The notes below the pieces were generated by a model that ran no database searches, was not told where the DNA came from, and saw nothing but the letters and a program-made list of their open reading frames with translations. A DNA stretch of 64,000 nt from Candidatus Kuenenia hertensis (GTDB lineage Bacteria > Planctomycetota > Brocadiia > Brocadiales > Brocadiaceae), in assembly GCA_021646465.1 (NCBI GenBank), contig SOET01000002.1:1-64000 (forward strand), written 5' to 3'. The translations under genes were made by a program, and so were the position numbers. Below are positions 1 through 11,341 of this stretch, one piece after another. Numbering within the stretch: the first letter of the stretch is position 1; every line of letters starts with the position of its first letter.

Positions 1-58
1 GTATCATTGCTACTTATTATATCTTATTCTTTCCTTAACTTAACACCTATGGGACTCA

Positions 59-213
59 GGGGGTTGTATAAAACATTAAATTTAAGACAACCCCCTAACC
101 CCCTTTAATAAGGGGGAATATGGTAAATTTCGCTGAATAGTTACTAATGGATCTTTAAATTACAACCACCCCTCTTTCTCCTCCTTCACAAGGAGGGGAT
201 AAAGGGGTGGTTT
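59..213. repeat. Intergenic cluster of inverted repeats downstream of tldE
   Basis: Three dyads lie in a row: a 9-bp arm pair at 59-67 and 87-95 (GGGGGTTGT), a short C/G pair at 99-103 and 112-116, and a nested hairpin with arms 164-173 and 203-212 (AACCACCCCT) enclosing 181-186/190-195. The arms are seen directly. Such runs of C- and G-rich hairpins are common intergenic repeats in many genomes. They lie just beyond the end of the leftward tldE gene, so they may also stop its transcript. Nothing else is recognised in 1-292. Confidence 0.5.
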
Positions 214-292
214 TCCTCAAGATATTTTAAGGATTATTTTTGCATGATTGCAAAAATCTTAGCGATCCATTTAATACCTTAACTGGTCTTGA

Positions 293-1606
293 TTAACTGG
301 CATTTCCCGCAACATTTACCGATTTAAAATAAAACGGCGGTACTTTTGTTGACCCGTGCCATTCTGCCGTATTGCCAATTGAGACGATATTGTTAAATAG
401 GTCAAATACGTTCCCCGCAATCATGCAATCCTTTACCCTTCCAACAATTTCACCGTTTTCGATAAGATATCCGAGGTCGATATTCACGGAAAATTCACCG
501 GCCAGCACGTTGCTTTGTCCGCCGCCAAGTACCTGATCTACCAAAATACCGTATTTAACATCCTTCACCATTGCGCCAAAGGGCATATCGCCCGTTTCAA
601 CAATGATATTTGAATATCCGGGAGAAGGCTGGGAAGAAAACCCCCGGTTGCCATTCCCGGTGGATTGGGTTTTCATAATGCCGGCAGTCTGCAGATCGAA
701 AATATAATTTTTCAACACACCTTTTTCAAACAATGGCGTACGCCGTGAAGAAATGCCTTCGGAATCCCAGGGATAACTCAAATCGGCAAGATCAATAGTC
801 GCATCGTCATAAATACTCACTCTTGCGTCTATCACTTGCTCACCCAATTTATTGGTAAGGGGAGAGGCGCCTTTCTGCAATAGTTTCCCATTGCATCCGG
901 CTTCAAATGTGGAAAGAAGAACGTCCATGGCTTTTGCAGTAACCACGACGGGATAGTTACCTGTTTTTAATTTCAGTTCCTTCTTCGCAAGTTTTAAATC
1001 GTTGAGCGCCTTATCCACATGTTTGTTGAGATCGGTAACGAGCCCTTTCGAACTTTCTCCTTCACCGATAGAAAGAAGACTTTGTCCTTTAATCTGCAAA
1101 ATTTCTATCCCGATTCCTACCGACGTAGACTCTATGGCAATGTCTAATCCATTTGAATTGAGGAGGCGTCGTTTTCCATAACCTTTTCCTATTCCCGCAC
1201 TGCATTCATAACCGGAATCAACCGCCAGAGCTCTTTCAATAGCCTCTTTTCCGATACTTACGCATTTTTCAATGGGAAAGTCAATAACAGCCCTGTCAAA
1301 AACAGCTACCTGCGGATAATTATTTTTCCTGGGAAAATCAAATGCGGCAACTTGTCCGAATTCAGCGCTTTCCAGAGCATTTGCCACAAGTTTTTCCGGT
1401 TTTCTGAAATCGGTGGTACAGGAAAACCCTATCTTCCCATCCTTTATTACCCGAAGACCAATCCCCCGAATGGATTTCGTATTTATGTATTTCAGTTTAT
1501 TATTTTCAAAACTTACCGAACGTGTTTCCCCCTCTTCATAAATAACTTCAACCTGTGCCGTATGTTTTAGTGCCTGTTCTAAAATTTTTTCTTCGATATT
1601 GTTCAT
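293..1606 (-). CDS. tldE: TldE/PmbA-family metalloprotease partner subunit
   Basis: The 437-residue protein has the normal length of the TldE (PmbA) family. In characterised systems TldE forms a heterodimer with the zinc protease TldD; it carries no HExxxH motif itself and none is seen here. The conserved glycine-rich C-terminal half (SQPSPGYSNI, VLGGGQSNVLAGEFSVN, CMIAGNVFDLF) is present. It is the last gene of a leftward cluster that begins with tldD at 5208, with two PilT-type ATPase genes in between, and starts 68 nt after the preceding stop. In known cases the TldD/TldE pair matures modified peptides or degrades unfolded peptides in the cytoplasm; the substrate here is unknown. Confidence 0.9.
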   Translation of the reverse strand: MNNIEEKILEQALKHTAQVEVIYEEGETRSVSFENNKLKYINTKSIRGIGLRVIKDGKIGFSCTTDFRKPEKLVANALESAEFGQVAAFDFPRKNNYPQVAVFDRAVIDFPIEKCVSIGKEAIERALAVDSGYECSAGIGKGYGKRRLLNSNGLDIAIESTSVGIGIEILQIKGQSLLSIGEGESSKGLVTDLNKHVDKALNDLKLAKKELKLKTGNYPVVVTAKAMDVLLSTFEAGCNGKLLQKGASPLTNKLGEQVIDARVSIYDDATIDLADLSYPWDSEGISSRRTPLFEKGVLKNYIFDLQTAGIMKTQSTGNGNRGFSSQPSPGYSNIIVETGDMPFGAMVKDVKYGILVDQVLGGGQSNVLAGEFSVNIDLGYLIENGEIVGRVKDCMIAGNVFDLFNNIVSIGNTAEWHGSTKVPPFYFKSVNVAGNAS

Positions 1607-1674
1607 TTAAATAAAACCCCGTTATTTTAATTTTATTCATGCAGTAGGTAGTATTTCCGTTTATCAAATAATCT

Positions 1675-2778
1675 CTACTTTAATTTAAAATGTGCAGCCT
1701 GTCCTTCCTTCTCACCTTCAATTCCTTCAGACTTTATCCGCAATCGTAAATCATTTGCGCTGTCAGCGTAAGCAATAGCATTTTTATAACTTATTTTCTC
1801 TTCTTTAAAGAGGTGGAATAAGGACTGGTCCAGAGTCATCATTCCTTCCTGATTCCCTTTTGCCATCATTTCCTTTAATAGCCCTATCTCCTTTTTCAAT
1901 ATAAGGTCTTTTATTCTTGGGGTATCCAGTAATACTTCAAAGGCGCCTGCCCGTTTCCCGTCCTTTGCGGGAATTAATCTTTGTGAAATTATTGCCCGTA
2001 AATTCAGTGATAAAAGCATGTATATTTGTTCATGCCGTTCCGAGGGAAAAAAGTTTATAATCCTTTCAATCGCCTGATTTGCGTTATTCGCATGAAGCGT
2101 CCCCAGACACAGATGTCCCGTTTCCGCAAAGGTAATGGCCGATTCCATTGTTTCGGTATCGCGGATTTCTCCCACAAGAATGACGTCAGGCGCCTGTCGC
2201 AAGGTATTTTTCAACGCGTTGTGGAACGATAAACTATCAATGCCAATCTCTCTCTGTGTGATAACAGACTTTTTATGACGGTGAACAAATTCAATGGGGT
2301 CTTCCACCGTAATGATATGCCCTGAATTATTTGCGTTCCGATGATCAATCATTGCTGCCAGTGTAGTAGATTTTCCGGAACCGGTGGCGCCAACGACAAG
2401 CACGAGTCCGCGCTTTGTCATGGCAATGTCTTTGAACACCTGGGGGAGCAGTAAATCATCAATAGACTGAATGTTTATTTTTATCTGCCGAATAACAATG
2501 CCAATATTCCTTTGCTGAAAAAATATGTTTACCCTGAAACGTCCGAGCAAAGGATAATATAAGGCCAAATTCATTTCCATATTTTCATAAAAATCCGCCT
2601 TTTGTTTTTCGCTCATTACCGATTCGGCAAGGATACGGGTATCTTCTGCGGTCAATATATCCGGGCCGACAGGAATATTACTCCCTTCCTTTCTGAACAC
2701 GGGTGGCAGCCCAACGGTAATGTAAATATCAGAAGCATCCAGGCGTACCATTTCCTGTAATAAATCTTTTATTTCCAC
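1675..2778 (-). CDS. PilT/PilU-type twitching-motility retraction ATPase (second copy)
   Basis: This 367-residue protein is a GspE/PilT-superfamily hexameric ATPase. It shows Walker A GATGSGKST at about residues 130-138, the aspartate-box region ITVEDPIEF, Walker B-like VILVGEIRD and the His box TGHLCLGTLH. PilT-type enzymes depolymerise type IV pili from the cytoplasmic side. It starts 18 nt after the end of pilT, so the two are co-transcribed paralogues, as in the pilT-pilU pairs of other Gram-negatives. Its C-terminal tail is longer and charged, as in PilU. No pilus assembly gene lies in this window, so its pilus partner must be elsewhere. Confidence 0.85.
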   Translation of the reverse strand: MEIKDLLQEMVRLDASDIYITVGLPPVFRKEGSNIPVGPDILTAEDTRILAESVMSEKQKADFYENMEMNLALYYPLLGRFRVNIFFQQRNIGIVIRQIKINIQSIDDLLLPQVFKDIAMTKRGLVLVVGATGSGKSTTLAAMIDHRNANNSGHIITVEDPIEFVHRHKKSVITQREIGIDSLSFHNALKNTLRQAPDVILVGEIRDTETMESAITFAETGHLCLGTLHANNANQAIERIINFFPSERHEQIYMLLSLNLRAIISQRLIPAKDGKRAGAFEVLLDTPRIKDLILKKEIGLLKEMMAKGNQEGMMTLDQSLFHLFKEEKISYKNAIAYADSANDLRLRIKSEGIEGEKEGQAAHFKLK

Positions 2779-2796
2779 TGGGATCTCCTTAAAAAT

Positions 2797-3846
2797 TTAC
2801 CTGATACCTTCCAAAACTCCCGGTCCACTCACAAGGGTTTTCACCGCCTCTTTTTCAACAAAACCGTTTCTGCACAAATCTATCAACGCCTGGTCCATTG
2901 TCTGCATGCCATGCTGACGTCCGGTTTGCAATGCCGAAGGGATTTGGGCAATCTTATTCTCCCTGATCAGATTTCTTACCGCGGGAGTACCTATCATAAT
3001 TTCCAGCGCCGCAATACGCCCGGTACCTTCCTTCCGTTTGATAAGTTGCTGGGTAATTACCGCCTGAAGAGATTCGGACAGCATAGTACGGATTTGCTGC
3101 TGTTGTTCCGCAGGAAATACGTCAATTATTCTGTCAATCGTTTTCGGAGCGCTGGAGGTATGCAACGTTGCAAGGACGAGGTGTCCCGTTTCCGCCGCGG
3201 TGAGCGCCAGAGAGATAGTCTCAAGGTCCCTCATTTCACCCACAAGGATAACATCAGGGTCCTCACGAAGCGCCGATCTCAGGGCATTTGAAAAACTATG
3301 GGTATTTGACCCCAATTCCCTTTGATTAATGAGACTGTTTTTCGACTGATGAACAAATTCTATGGGATCTTCAATGGTGAGTATATGACATTTATATTCC
3401 CGGTTAATAAGGTCAAGCATTGCCGCCAGGGTTGTGGATTTTCCACTACCGGTAGGCCCTGTTACAAGGATAAGGCCCTTCTCTTTTTTCGTTAATTCTG
3501 TCACAATAGCAGGCATATTAAGTTGTTCCAGGAGCGGGATTTTTTCGGGAATGGTCCTGAACACAATCGATTCCCCCCTGTTTTGCAGAAAGGCGTTCAC
3601 CCTGAAACGTCCAATCCCCTTTATTGCAATAGCGAAATCCAGTTCATAAAGTTCCTCGTATGCCTTACGCTGCTGATCGTTAAGAATATCATACAAAAGT
3701 TTATGCACGTCTTCTTTGTTCAACGGCAGCATATCGACTTTTCTCATATCGCCATGAATACGGATCATTGGCGGTTCGCCTGAGCTTATGTGCACATCCG
3801 AAGCGTTTTGTTTAATTGCAAAAGTAAGGAGTTCCATTATATCCAT
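2797..3846 (-). CDS. pilT: PilT twitching-motility retraction ATPase
   Basis: The 349-residue product is full length for PilT. The N-terminal PAS-like part (ASDVHISSGEPPMIRIHGDM) precedes a RecA-type ATPase core with Walker A GPTGSGKST at residues 130-138, ILTIEDPIEF, Walker B VILVGEMRD around 199-207 and the His box at about 220-230. PilT powers type IV pilus retraction. The start codon follows the tldD stop with no gap (TGA then ATG), so translation is probably coupled. The following gene is a second PilT-like ATPase. Placement of the pair between tldD and tldE is unusual. Confidence 0.92.
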   Translation of the reverse strand: MDIMELLTFAIKQNASDVHISSGEPPMIRIHGDMRKVDMLPLNKEDVHKLLYDILNDQQRKAYEELYELDFAIAIKGIGRFRVNAFLQNRGESIVFRTIPEKIPLLEQLNMPAIVTELTKKEKGLILVTGPTGSGKSTTLAAMLDLINREYKCHILTIEDPIEFVHQSKNSLINQRELGSNTHSFSNALRSALREDPDVILVGEMRDLETISLALTAAETGHLVLATLHTSSAPKTIDRIIDVFPAEQQQQIRTMLSESLQAVITQQLIKRKEGTGRIAALEIMIGTPAVRNLIRENKIAQIPSALQTGRQHGMQTMDQALIDLCRNGFVEKEAVKTLVSGPGVLEGIR

Positions 3847-5208
3847 TCATCGCCCTCCGATAACGACATTTCGTATTCGAACATGAGGCCCGCCGTCGCT
3901 GACGCGCAAAGGCGACTGGCCCCCCTTTCCACATCCCCCCATACCCCCGTAAATATTAAGATCGTTCCCAATCGCGTCAATGTTCATGAGTGTCTCAAAT
4001 ACGTTTCCGGTAAGAACTACGTCCCGTACTTTTTCCTTCAATTGTCCATTGCGTATCATGTATGCCTCTTCCGCGCTGAAGGTAAACATTTCCATATTGG
4101 TTTGTCCTCCTAAGGCGCCGATTGCGTATATACCGTCATCAACTTCCGATAACATTTTTTCGAAGGTATCATTACGCGGCTCCATAAAAGTATTCGTCAT
4201 GCGAACAATTGGTTCGTTGCCATAACTTATAGCGCGCGCATTACCCGTTGGTTTTTCATTCATCTTTGCCGCCGTTTCCCTCGAATGAAGCCTGTTCGTT
4301 AAGATACCGTTTTTAATAAGATACGTTTTTTGTGTCGGAGTGCCCTCGCTATCGTATTTGTTGTATCCGGCTTCACCGACTAAAGTACCGTCATCAACAA
4401 TCGACAAAGCATCGGTACCAAAGCGTTTCCCGAGAACCATGATCTCCCGTAGTTGAGCATTCTCATAGACAAAATCCGCCTCGCTGAGATGCCCGAACGC
4501 TTCGTGAACAAAAACCCCGCACAGCTTGGGATCAATGATAACCGTATATTTGCCGCCATTCACCGGCTTTGCAGAAAGCTGGTCAATTGCACGTTTCGCT
4601 ACTTTCTCGCATTCCTGTTCCATATTTAACACGTTGTTATACCCACGCAAATCACCTACGGAATGATATGCCTGCTGGACGTTCATACCGTCCCTTGCCA
4701 TGGCAAGCAGGGAGATGCCGCAAAAAATTGTTTCCTGTATGATAAAACTTCCATCGGTATTGGCAAAGCATATTGTACCGTGTGAGTCTATGTAGCGAAC
4801 GTTAGAGGTTTGTATTTGTTTTGAAGAAAGAATGATATTGTTATATTTGTCGCAAAGCGCCTGTTTCTCTTTCAAAGATACTTCCGCCGGATCCTTTTCC
4901 ACGGTTGTTTTTGTATGATCATTTATTATGGGTATGGGGGCAAGCTGGCTTGTATTTGTTCCAACGAATTTTGCTTGCTCACAAGCCATTTCAACGTATC
5001 TTGGAAGGTTTTCCAAATCGTTAAAAGCAACAAATCCCCATCCTCCATTCACCAGCGCCCTTACGCATCCACCGAAAGTGTTTTTTTCGCCTATGCCTTC
5101 AAGCTCTTTCCCCACATAGGTAATGCCCGTACTGACTCCCTCGTGAACACGTATTTCGACGTAGTCTGCCCTTGCCAGTTTCAATGCGTTTTTTATAATC
5201 TTTTCCAT
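3847..5208 (-). CDS. tldD: TldD-family zinc metalloprotease
   Basis: The 453-residue protein carries the TldD zinc-binding motif HEAFGH at residues 235-240, which gives two histidine ligands and the catalytic glutamate; a later cysteine completes the site in known structures. Length is normal for the family. TldD forms a heterodimer with TldE, whose gene is the last in the same leftward cluster (293-1606). The pair cleaves unfolded peptides in the cytoplasm and is best known for microcin B17 maturation and CcdA turnover. This is the first gene of the cluster, with a 250-nt upstream gap shared with ligA's end. Confidence 0.93.
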   Translation of the reverse strand: MEKIIKNALKLARADYVEIRVHEGVSTGITYVGKELEGIGEKNTFGGCVRALVNGGWGFVAFNDLENLPRYVEMACEQAKFVGTNTSQLAPIPIINDHTKTTVEKDPAEVSLKEKQALCDKYNNIILSSKQIQTSNVRYIDSHGTICFANTDGSFIIQETIFCGISLLAMARDGMNVQQAYHSVGDLRGYNNVLNMEQECEKVAKRAIDQLSAKPVNGGKYTVIIDPKLCGVFVHEAFGHLSEADFVYENAQLREIMVLGKRFGTDALSIVDDGTLVGEAGYNKYDSEGTPTQKTYLIKNGILTNRLHSRETAAKMNEKPTGNARAISYGNEPIVRMTNTFMEPRNDTFEKMLSEVDDGIYAIGALGGQTNMEMFTFSAEEAYMIRNGQLKEKVRDVVLTGNVFETLMNIDAIGNDLNIYGGMGGCGKGGQSPLRVSDGGPHVRIRNVVIGGR

Positions 5209-5350
5209 TTGGGTTATCCCCTTTAAAGTTAAGCAATCAAATTTTATTCAATAATTTGATTATTTATACTATTTTGTTAAAACAATTGAAATAATAATAT
5301 ACAACCTTGCTAACTCGATTGAATAGAAATTTTCATTTTAACAGATTTGA

Positions 5351-5450
5351 GGGTGGATTAAGCGATCGCGACTCGAAGAGAAAGGGAACCGCATCCACCT
5401 TTTCTGGAAATAGGTGGATGCGGCGTAAAAACCAACGCCTTAATCCACCC
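5351..5450. repeat. Nested palindromic intergenic element (REP-like)
   Basis: An outer perfect inverted repeat (GGGTGGATTAAG at 5351-5362, its complement at 5439-5450) encloses an inner perfect one (CCGCATCCACCT at 5389-5400, complement at 5412-5423). The 100-bp unit would fold into a long cruciform or a two-part hairpin. The GGTGGATT/GCATCCACC theme resembles mobile REP-type elements seen between genes in many bacteria, which is an inference. It sits between the leftward ligA end and the tldD start and could act as a terminator for ligA. Confidence 0.6.
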
Positions 5451-5464
5451 TACTCATAACTTGA

Positions 5465-7492
<2,028 letters not shown>

Positions 7493-7656
7493 TTATATTT
7501 GACTATCGATTAATAAAAATTTATGAAGCAAACGTTTCACTATGACTTGCAGCCTTTTTTTCCAATAATCATTTATGAAAGACAGATTCTTTTTACGATA
7601 ATTTGCGAAACATATCACTTTTTATCATTTCCTCACGCAAAATTTACACATGTTTC

Positions 7657-8973
7657 TCAGAATTCTAACTGAGTCCTCAGTCCCGCAAGTGTTACAACAT
7701 CCCTGTCGTTTAAGCCAACAGGATCAAAAAGGGTTTGTAATGATGGGGTGATGGCGAAATACTTATTAATTGTAAATTTATAATACATCTCCACCGCAAG
7801 CTCTTCGTTTCCGTCTACTGTCTTTGTTCTTCCAAAGGCAAAGGACATAGCATCGTCTTTGCGTGACGGAATAGGGTGGTGAATTTCCAGCCCGGCGCTC
7901 CATGCGCTTTTTACCTCGGCTCCATCCTTTTCGTTAATGCCGTATCGCGCGAAGGTAAACACTGATTCGGATATTTGCTGGTCTAAACTTAGCCCTATTC
8001 CTTTATTATATGCTTGTCCTTCATTCATTTTCGCCCAGAGGCGAACATTGCCTTCAAGGTCAAACAGTTTATACGAGTTAATGCCAATTTCCCCGATGCC
8101 ATACATCCCATGAGTTCTGCCGGATTCAATATCATCCGAACTTTGCAATCCCAATCCAAAGTACAAACCGCTGCCAAACTCATACGTGGATGCTATCCCG
8201 GGCCCGTTTACCGGAACCTCTAATGTTGCGTTGTTTACGAATACACTGGTAATGAACTGCGTTGTCTCATCGTTCGCAACCGCATTGCTGTCGAAATAGT
8301 TCGTCAAATCTATTTTTCCCATGACCAATGTTAACCGGTTTTTAAAAAAACTCAGTTCACACCATGCTTCACGCACCGACAAACGTTCACCTCCGTTTTC
8401 TTCCTGAAAGTCTCCCGCATCGTCATTGAGTCCGGAAAAGCTGTCAATATATTCATCGGGCCCGTTGCCTCCAATACCTTCCAGGTCAAGAAAAAGCGTT
8501 ATATTGCCAAACGGCCGGTAAATAAACAGCAGGTCAGCCGAACCTTCAGCGGTAAAACCATGTCCGCCATATCCATGCAATATTTGCTGTAATATCCCTG
8601 TACCGCTAAAGCCGAAAACGAATCGCTTTTCTCTCACTTCTTCCGTTACATACTCGATCCTTTCAGAAATATTTTCACGCCGGGAAAGTTTTTTCTCGTG
8701 AATAATCTCCTTCAGCTTTATTCCGCATATATCGCATTTGTCATGTTCAACCGTTTGTTCCTGCAAATGTCCATTCTGGCAAATGCACTCTGTTGACTGT
8801 TGTACATCATCTTCTGTATTCGCGGTAAATTGACTGCTGGTTAAATCCCGCAAAAGCTGATTTTGTTTTAACTCTTCGGAAAGACACTTGCGGATAAAAA
8901 TTTGTTGCGAGAAAAATATACACGATAACAAGGCAAAAAACACTATCAATATTTTTTGGGAACGAGTATGCAT
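7657..8973 (-). CDS. OprB-like carbohydrate-selective outer-membrane porin
   Basis: The 438-residue protein begins with a hydrophobic signal-like segment (residues 8-23) and ends in a beta-rich region closing with an aromatic residue (RTQLEF), as outer-membrane barrels do. The central part has OprB-type signatures (GSADLLFIYRPFGNITLFLDLEGIGG, VMGKIDLTNYFDSN, FARYGINEKDG). OprB-family porins admit sugars or other small solutes. Near the N-terminus, about residues 60-85, is a four-cysteine segment (CICQNG...CDICG) that could bind a metal; this is an unusual addition. It is a single leftward gene, separated from cspA by a strong terminator. Confidence 0.8.
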   Translation of the reverse strand: MHTRSQKILIVFFALLSCIFFSQQIFIRKCLSEELKQNQLLRDLTSSQFTANTEDDVQQSTECICQNGHLQEQTVEHDKCDICGIKLKEIIHEKKLSRRENISERIEYVTEEVREKRFVFGFSGTGILQQILHGYGGHGFTAEGSADLLFIYRPFGNITLFLDLEGIGGNGPDEYIDSFSGLNDDAGDFQEENGGERLSVREAWCELSFFKNRLTLVMGKIDLTNYFDSNAVANDETTQFITSVFVNNATLEVPVNGPGIASTYEFGSGLYFGLGLQSSDDIESGRTHGMYGIGEIGINSYKLFDLEGNVRLWAKMNEGQAYNKGIGLSLDQQISESVFTFARYGINEKDGAEVKSAWSAGLEIHHPIPSRKDDAMSFAFGRTKTVDGNEELAVEMYYKFTINKYFAITPSLQTLFDPVGLNDRDVVTLAGLRTQLEF

Positions 8974-9009
8974 AACGGTTGCTTGTTTTTCTTCCTTATT
9001 ACTATAAAG

Positions 9010-9046
9010 AAAGACCTCAATAATTTATATAATTATTGAGGTCTTT
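9010..9046 (-). terminator. Rho-independent terminator after the cold-shock gene
   Basis: A perfect 16-bp stem (9010-9025 with 9031-9046, arm AAAGACCTCAATAATT) closes a 5-nt loop. It lies downstream of the leftward cold-shock gene ending at 9157 and upstream of the porin start at 8973. It is AT-rich with T residues in the descending arm. It separates the two transcription units. Confidence 0.75.
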
Positions 9047-9156
9047 ATGTGTCTCAATTATAACGATATTTTTATTTTTACTCTATATTTTCAATATACA
9101 ACCTTTCCTATCATTTTTATATGTGGCAAAATATACGAGTATACTTATAAATATAT

Positions 9157-9357
9157 TTATAATTTGACTACTTTTGTGGCTTTGTAGCCCTTTTGGTCTT
9201 TTACGACTTCAAACTCTACTTTGTCGCCTTCAGCAAGAGTTCTGAAACCCTCACATTGAATAGCAGTCTGGTGTACAAATACATCCTCTCCATTATCCTG
9301 AGAAATAAAACCAAAACCTTTTGAGTCGTTGAACCATTTAACGGTCCCGTTCGGCAT
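9157..9357 (-). CDS. Cold-shock-type RNA chaperone (CspA family)
   Basis: This is a single cold-shock domain of about 66 residues, the normal size of CspA-type proteins. It contains both nucleic-acid binding motifs, RNP1 (KGFGFI) and RNP2 (VFVHQ). Such proteins bind single-stranded RNA or DNA and melt RNA structure. The ATG at 9357 (MPNGTVKWF) is preferred over the GTG four codons upstream at 9369, because that GTG overlaps the GAGGGGG ribosome site. The gene has its own terminator (9010-9046). A terminator hairpin of the preceding gene lies about 50 nt upstream of the start. Confidence 0.93.
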   Translation of the reverse strand: MPNGTVKWFNDSKGFGFISQDNGEDVFVHQTAIQCEGFRTLAEGDKVEFEVVKDQKGYKATKVVKL

Positions 9358-9403
9358 TCTTAAAATCACCCCCTCTCATAATAAAAAAATTACTATTAGA
9401 AAC

Positions 9404-9437
9404 AAAAAAGGCTACAAGGTTGTAACACCCTGTAGCC
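9404..9437 (-). terminator. Rho-independent terminator after the HD/HD-GYP gene
   Basis: Read on the minus strand, GGCTACA (9431-9437) pairs with TGTAGCC (9410-9416) and is followed directly by a run of six T (9404-9409). This is a textbook intrinsic terminator for the leftward gene ending at 9551. The hairpin lies between that gene and cspA, so it could also be part of the cspA leader if cspA is transcribed from further upstream. Confidence 0.8.
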
Positions 9438-9550
9438 TCTCTATAAACTTCCTATATACAACGGTACAACACAACCAATTATCGACACTAATATTATCAT
9501 ACTTTATCATTAAAGCAAGAGAAATAATTATTTCTACTATAACAGATGAT

Positions 9551-10828
9551 TTATTGCTCGGGGTGCATGAGTATATATTCTATTTTAAGGTATTCTTCTT
9601 TTGCTTGATCCTGAGCGGCAATGCGCGCGGAATTAATTTCATTAAAGTGCAAAAGTAATATTGAAACGATGTGAGGGTCCAGTTTCAATTCTTCGCCCAT
9701 TTTTTTAAGCTCTTCCTGTATTGTTTCGTTAGAAAGCTTTTTTCTGTATGGTCTTAATTCTGTAAGGGTGGAAAATACGTTGGCAACCGCCAGAATCCGG
9801 GCTCCCAGCTGGAGATTGTCCTCTTTGACATGAAAGGGGTAGCCTGTTCCTGATAATGTTTCATGGTGATAAGACGCCCACGAAATAATACATTTGAAAG
9901 CCGCGATGCGCTTAAGTATACGATTTGTATAGAAGGGATGCTTTCGAATAATGCTAAACTCCTCTTCCGATAATGGTTCTTCTTTTTCCAATATTTCTAT
10001 TGGCACCACAAGCATTCCGATGTCGTGGACATAACCGGCAATTTCCATCCATTGGCATTCTTGTTTGGAAAATCCGGCAAAGTTGGCCAATTTCTGCGCC
10101 GAAGCTGCAACACCGGTTGAATGTGTAGCAAAAAAAGCACTTCTGAAATCTACAATTCTGGAAAATAGTTTGGAAAAAGAAATAAGATGTTCCATATCTA
10201 ATGAAATAGAAGGCATTTTTACCCTGGCAGACAGGATTACACTTATTACGGATGAAGTGACTTCAAGCCAGAAATACTCCTTTTCTGCTAATTTTAGAAA
10301 AGCATCTACCAGCTCCGGCATAAACATTTTCCCGGATTGCACCTTTATCTTTTCGCAAATACCGTTAGCTTGTCCAAGTATTTCTTCTTGTTTATTTATC
10401 ATAACCGAAACTCTATCCGCTATATGTAATATATAGCTGCCGTACGGCACTTTCTTTTTCGTTCTTTGTATTTTATTTTTTTTATCCCAACGGACATGAT
10501 GAAATCGTACAAGATTTGCGATGAAACTAAAAGGTTTAAATTCATGAAGGAACAGGTATCCTAATTCTTCATGCTCGTGAGAGGTTTCCACCTCAAATTT
10601 GAGAAGGTCCATCCTTTCCGCAAGGCAATAACATCCAATATCATGTAAAGCGCCCGCCAATACGAGATCGCTTTTTTCTTCCATGGTTAAACCCAGTTCT
10701 TCGCTGATGCTAAACGCAATGTAAGCAACTTGCATATGATGATTTACCAGTACGGGATTAATTAAATCAACGGCTTCTGATAAACCCGTGGTTAAATCGA
10801 ATAATGATATCCTGGATTCTTTTGACAT
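9551..10828 (-). CDS. Dual HD / HD-GYP domain protein, probable cyclic-di-GMP phosphodiesterase
   Basis: The 425-residue product (from the ATG at 10828, preceded by AGGG) has two metal-dependent phosphohydrolase domains. The N-terminal HD part shows LHDIGCY and HHVRWDK. The C-terminal part has YVHDIGML followed by YHHETLSGTGYPFHVK, a clear HD-GYP motif. HD-GYP enzymes hydrolyse cyclic-di-GMP and so control motility, biofilm and adhesion. It has no sensor or membrane segment. The longer reading frame up to 10909 adds 27 low-quality residues with no ribosome site, so the internal ATG is preferred. It is a single leftward gene ended by the hairpin at 9404-9437. Confidence 0.85.
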   Translation of the reverse strand: MSKESRISLFDLTTGLSEAVDLINPVLVNHHMQVAYIAFSISEELGLTMEEKSDLVLAGALHDIGCYCLAERMDLLKFEVETSHEHEELGYLFLHEFKPFSFIANLVRFHHVRWDKKNKIQRTKKKVPYGSYILHIADRVSVMINKQEEILGQANGICEKIKVQSGKMFMPELVDAFLKLAEKEYFWLEVTSSVISVILSARVKMPSISLDMEHLISFSKLFSRIVDFRSAFFATHSTGVAASAQKLANFAGFSKQECQWMEIAGYVHDIGMLVVPIEILEKEEPLSEEEFSIIRKHPFYTNRILKRIAAFKCIISWASYHHETLSGTGYPFHVKEDNLQLGARILAVANVFSTLTELRPYRKKLSNETIQEELKKMGEELKLDPHIVSILLLHFNEINSARIAAQDQAKEEYLKIEYILMHPEQ

Positions 10829-10909
10829 CGTTTTTCCCTGATATTGGTTTTTAAAATAAAATATTTGTAAAACCACATAGAAAAGCTTTATTGTAATAAA
10901 CGCTTTCAT

Positions 10910-11330
10910 TGCTTCCGATTACAATAAATATAATATACTATCAACTAGATTATTCAAGTCAATATTAAACTATTGAAATAGGAAAGAAACCATTTAAAAT
11001 GAAGGAAATATCAAGAAGATTTAAAGCAAAGAGGGGATTTCTCTTCCCACTGCCAGGAAAATCAGGCTTGCATAAGGACTAAACTATTGTTTGAATATAT
11101 TGCTCTCATAAAAGAATCATAGTTGTTGCTTTAAACTGTTTGTTGTATTTTTTTATTTCACAGAAGAATTAGTCGTAGTGATTTATACCATTTTTGTATT
11201 GTAGGGCATCTTCATGGTAATGTATGATATGCCGATATGTTATGTTCTTATTGTTACAATAATTATGTTAATGTATTTTGTTTTCTGCAGAAATTTTGTA
11301 AAGGGGGTCGAAATATAACAATTTTATAAG
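10910..11330. other. Intergenic region between divergent genes
   Basis: About 430 nt of AT-rich DNA separate the leftward HD-GYP gene from the rightward gene at 11342. It must hold promoters for both directions. No repeat, RNA gene or convincing reading frame is seen. A good ribosome site (AAGGAGAAA) lies at its right end just before the ATG at 11342. Confidence 0.6.
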
Positions 11331-11341
11331 GAGAAATAGTA

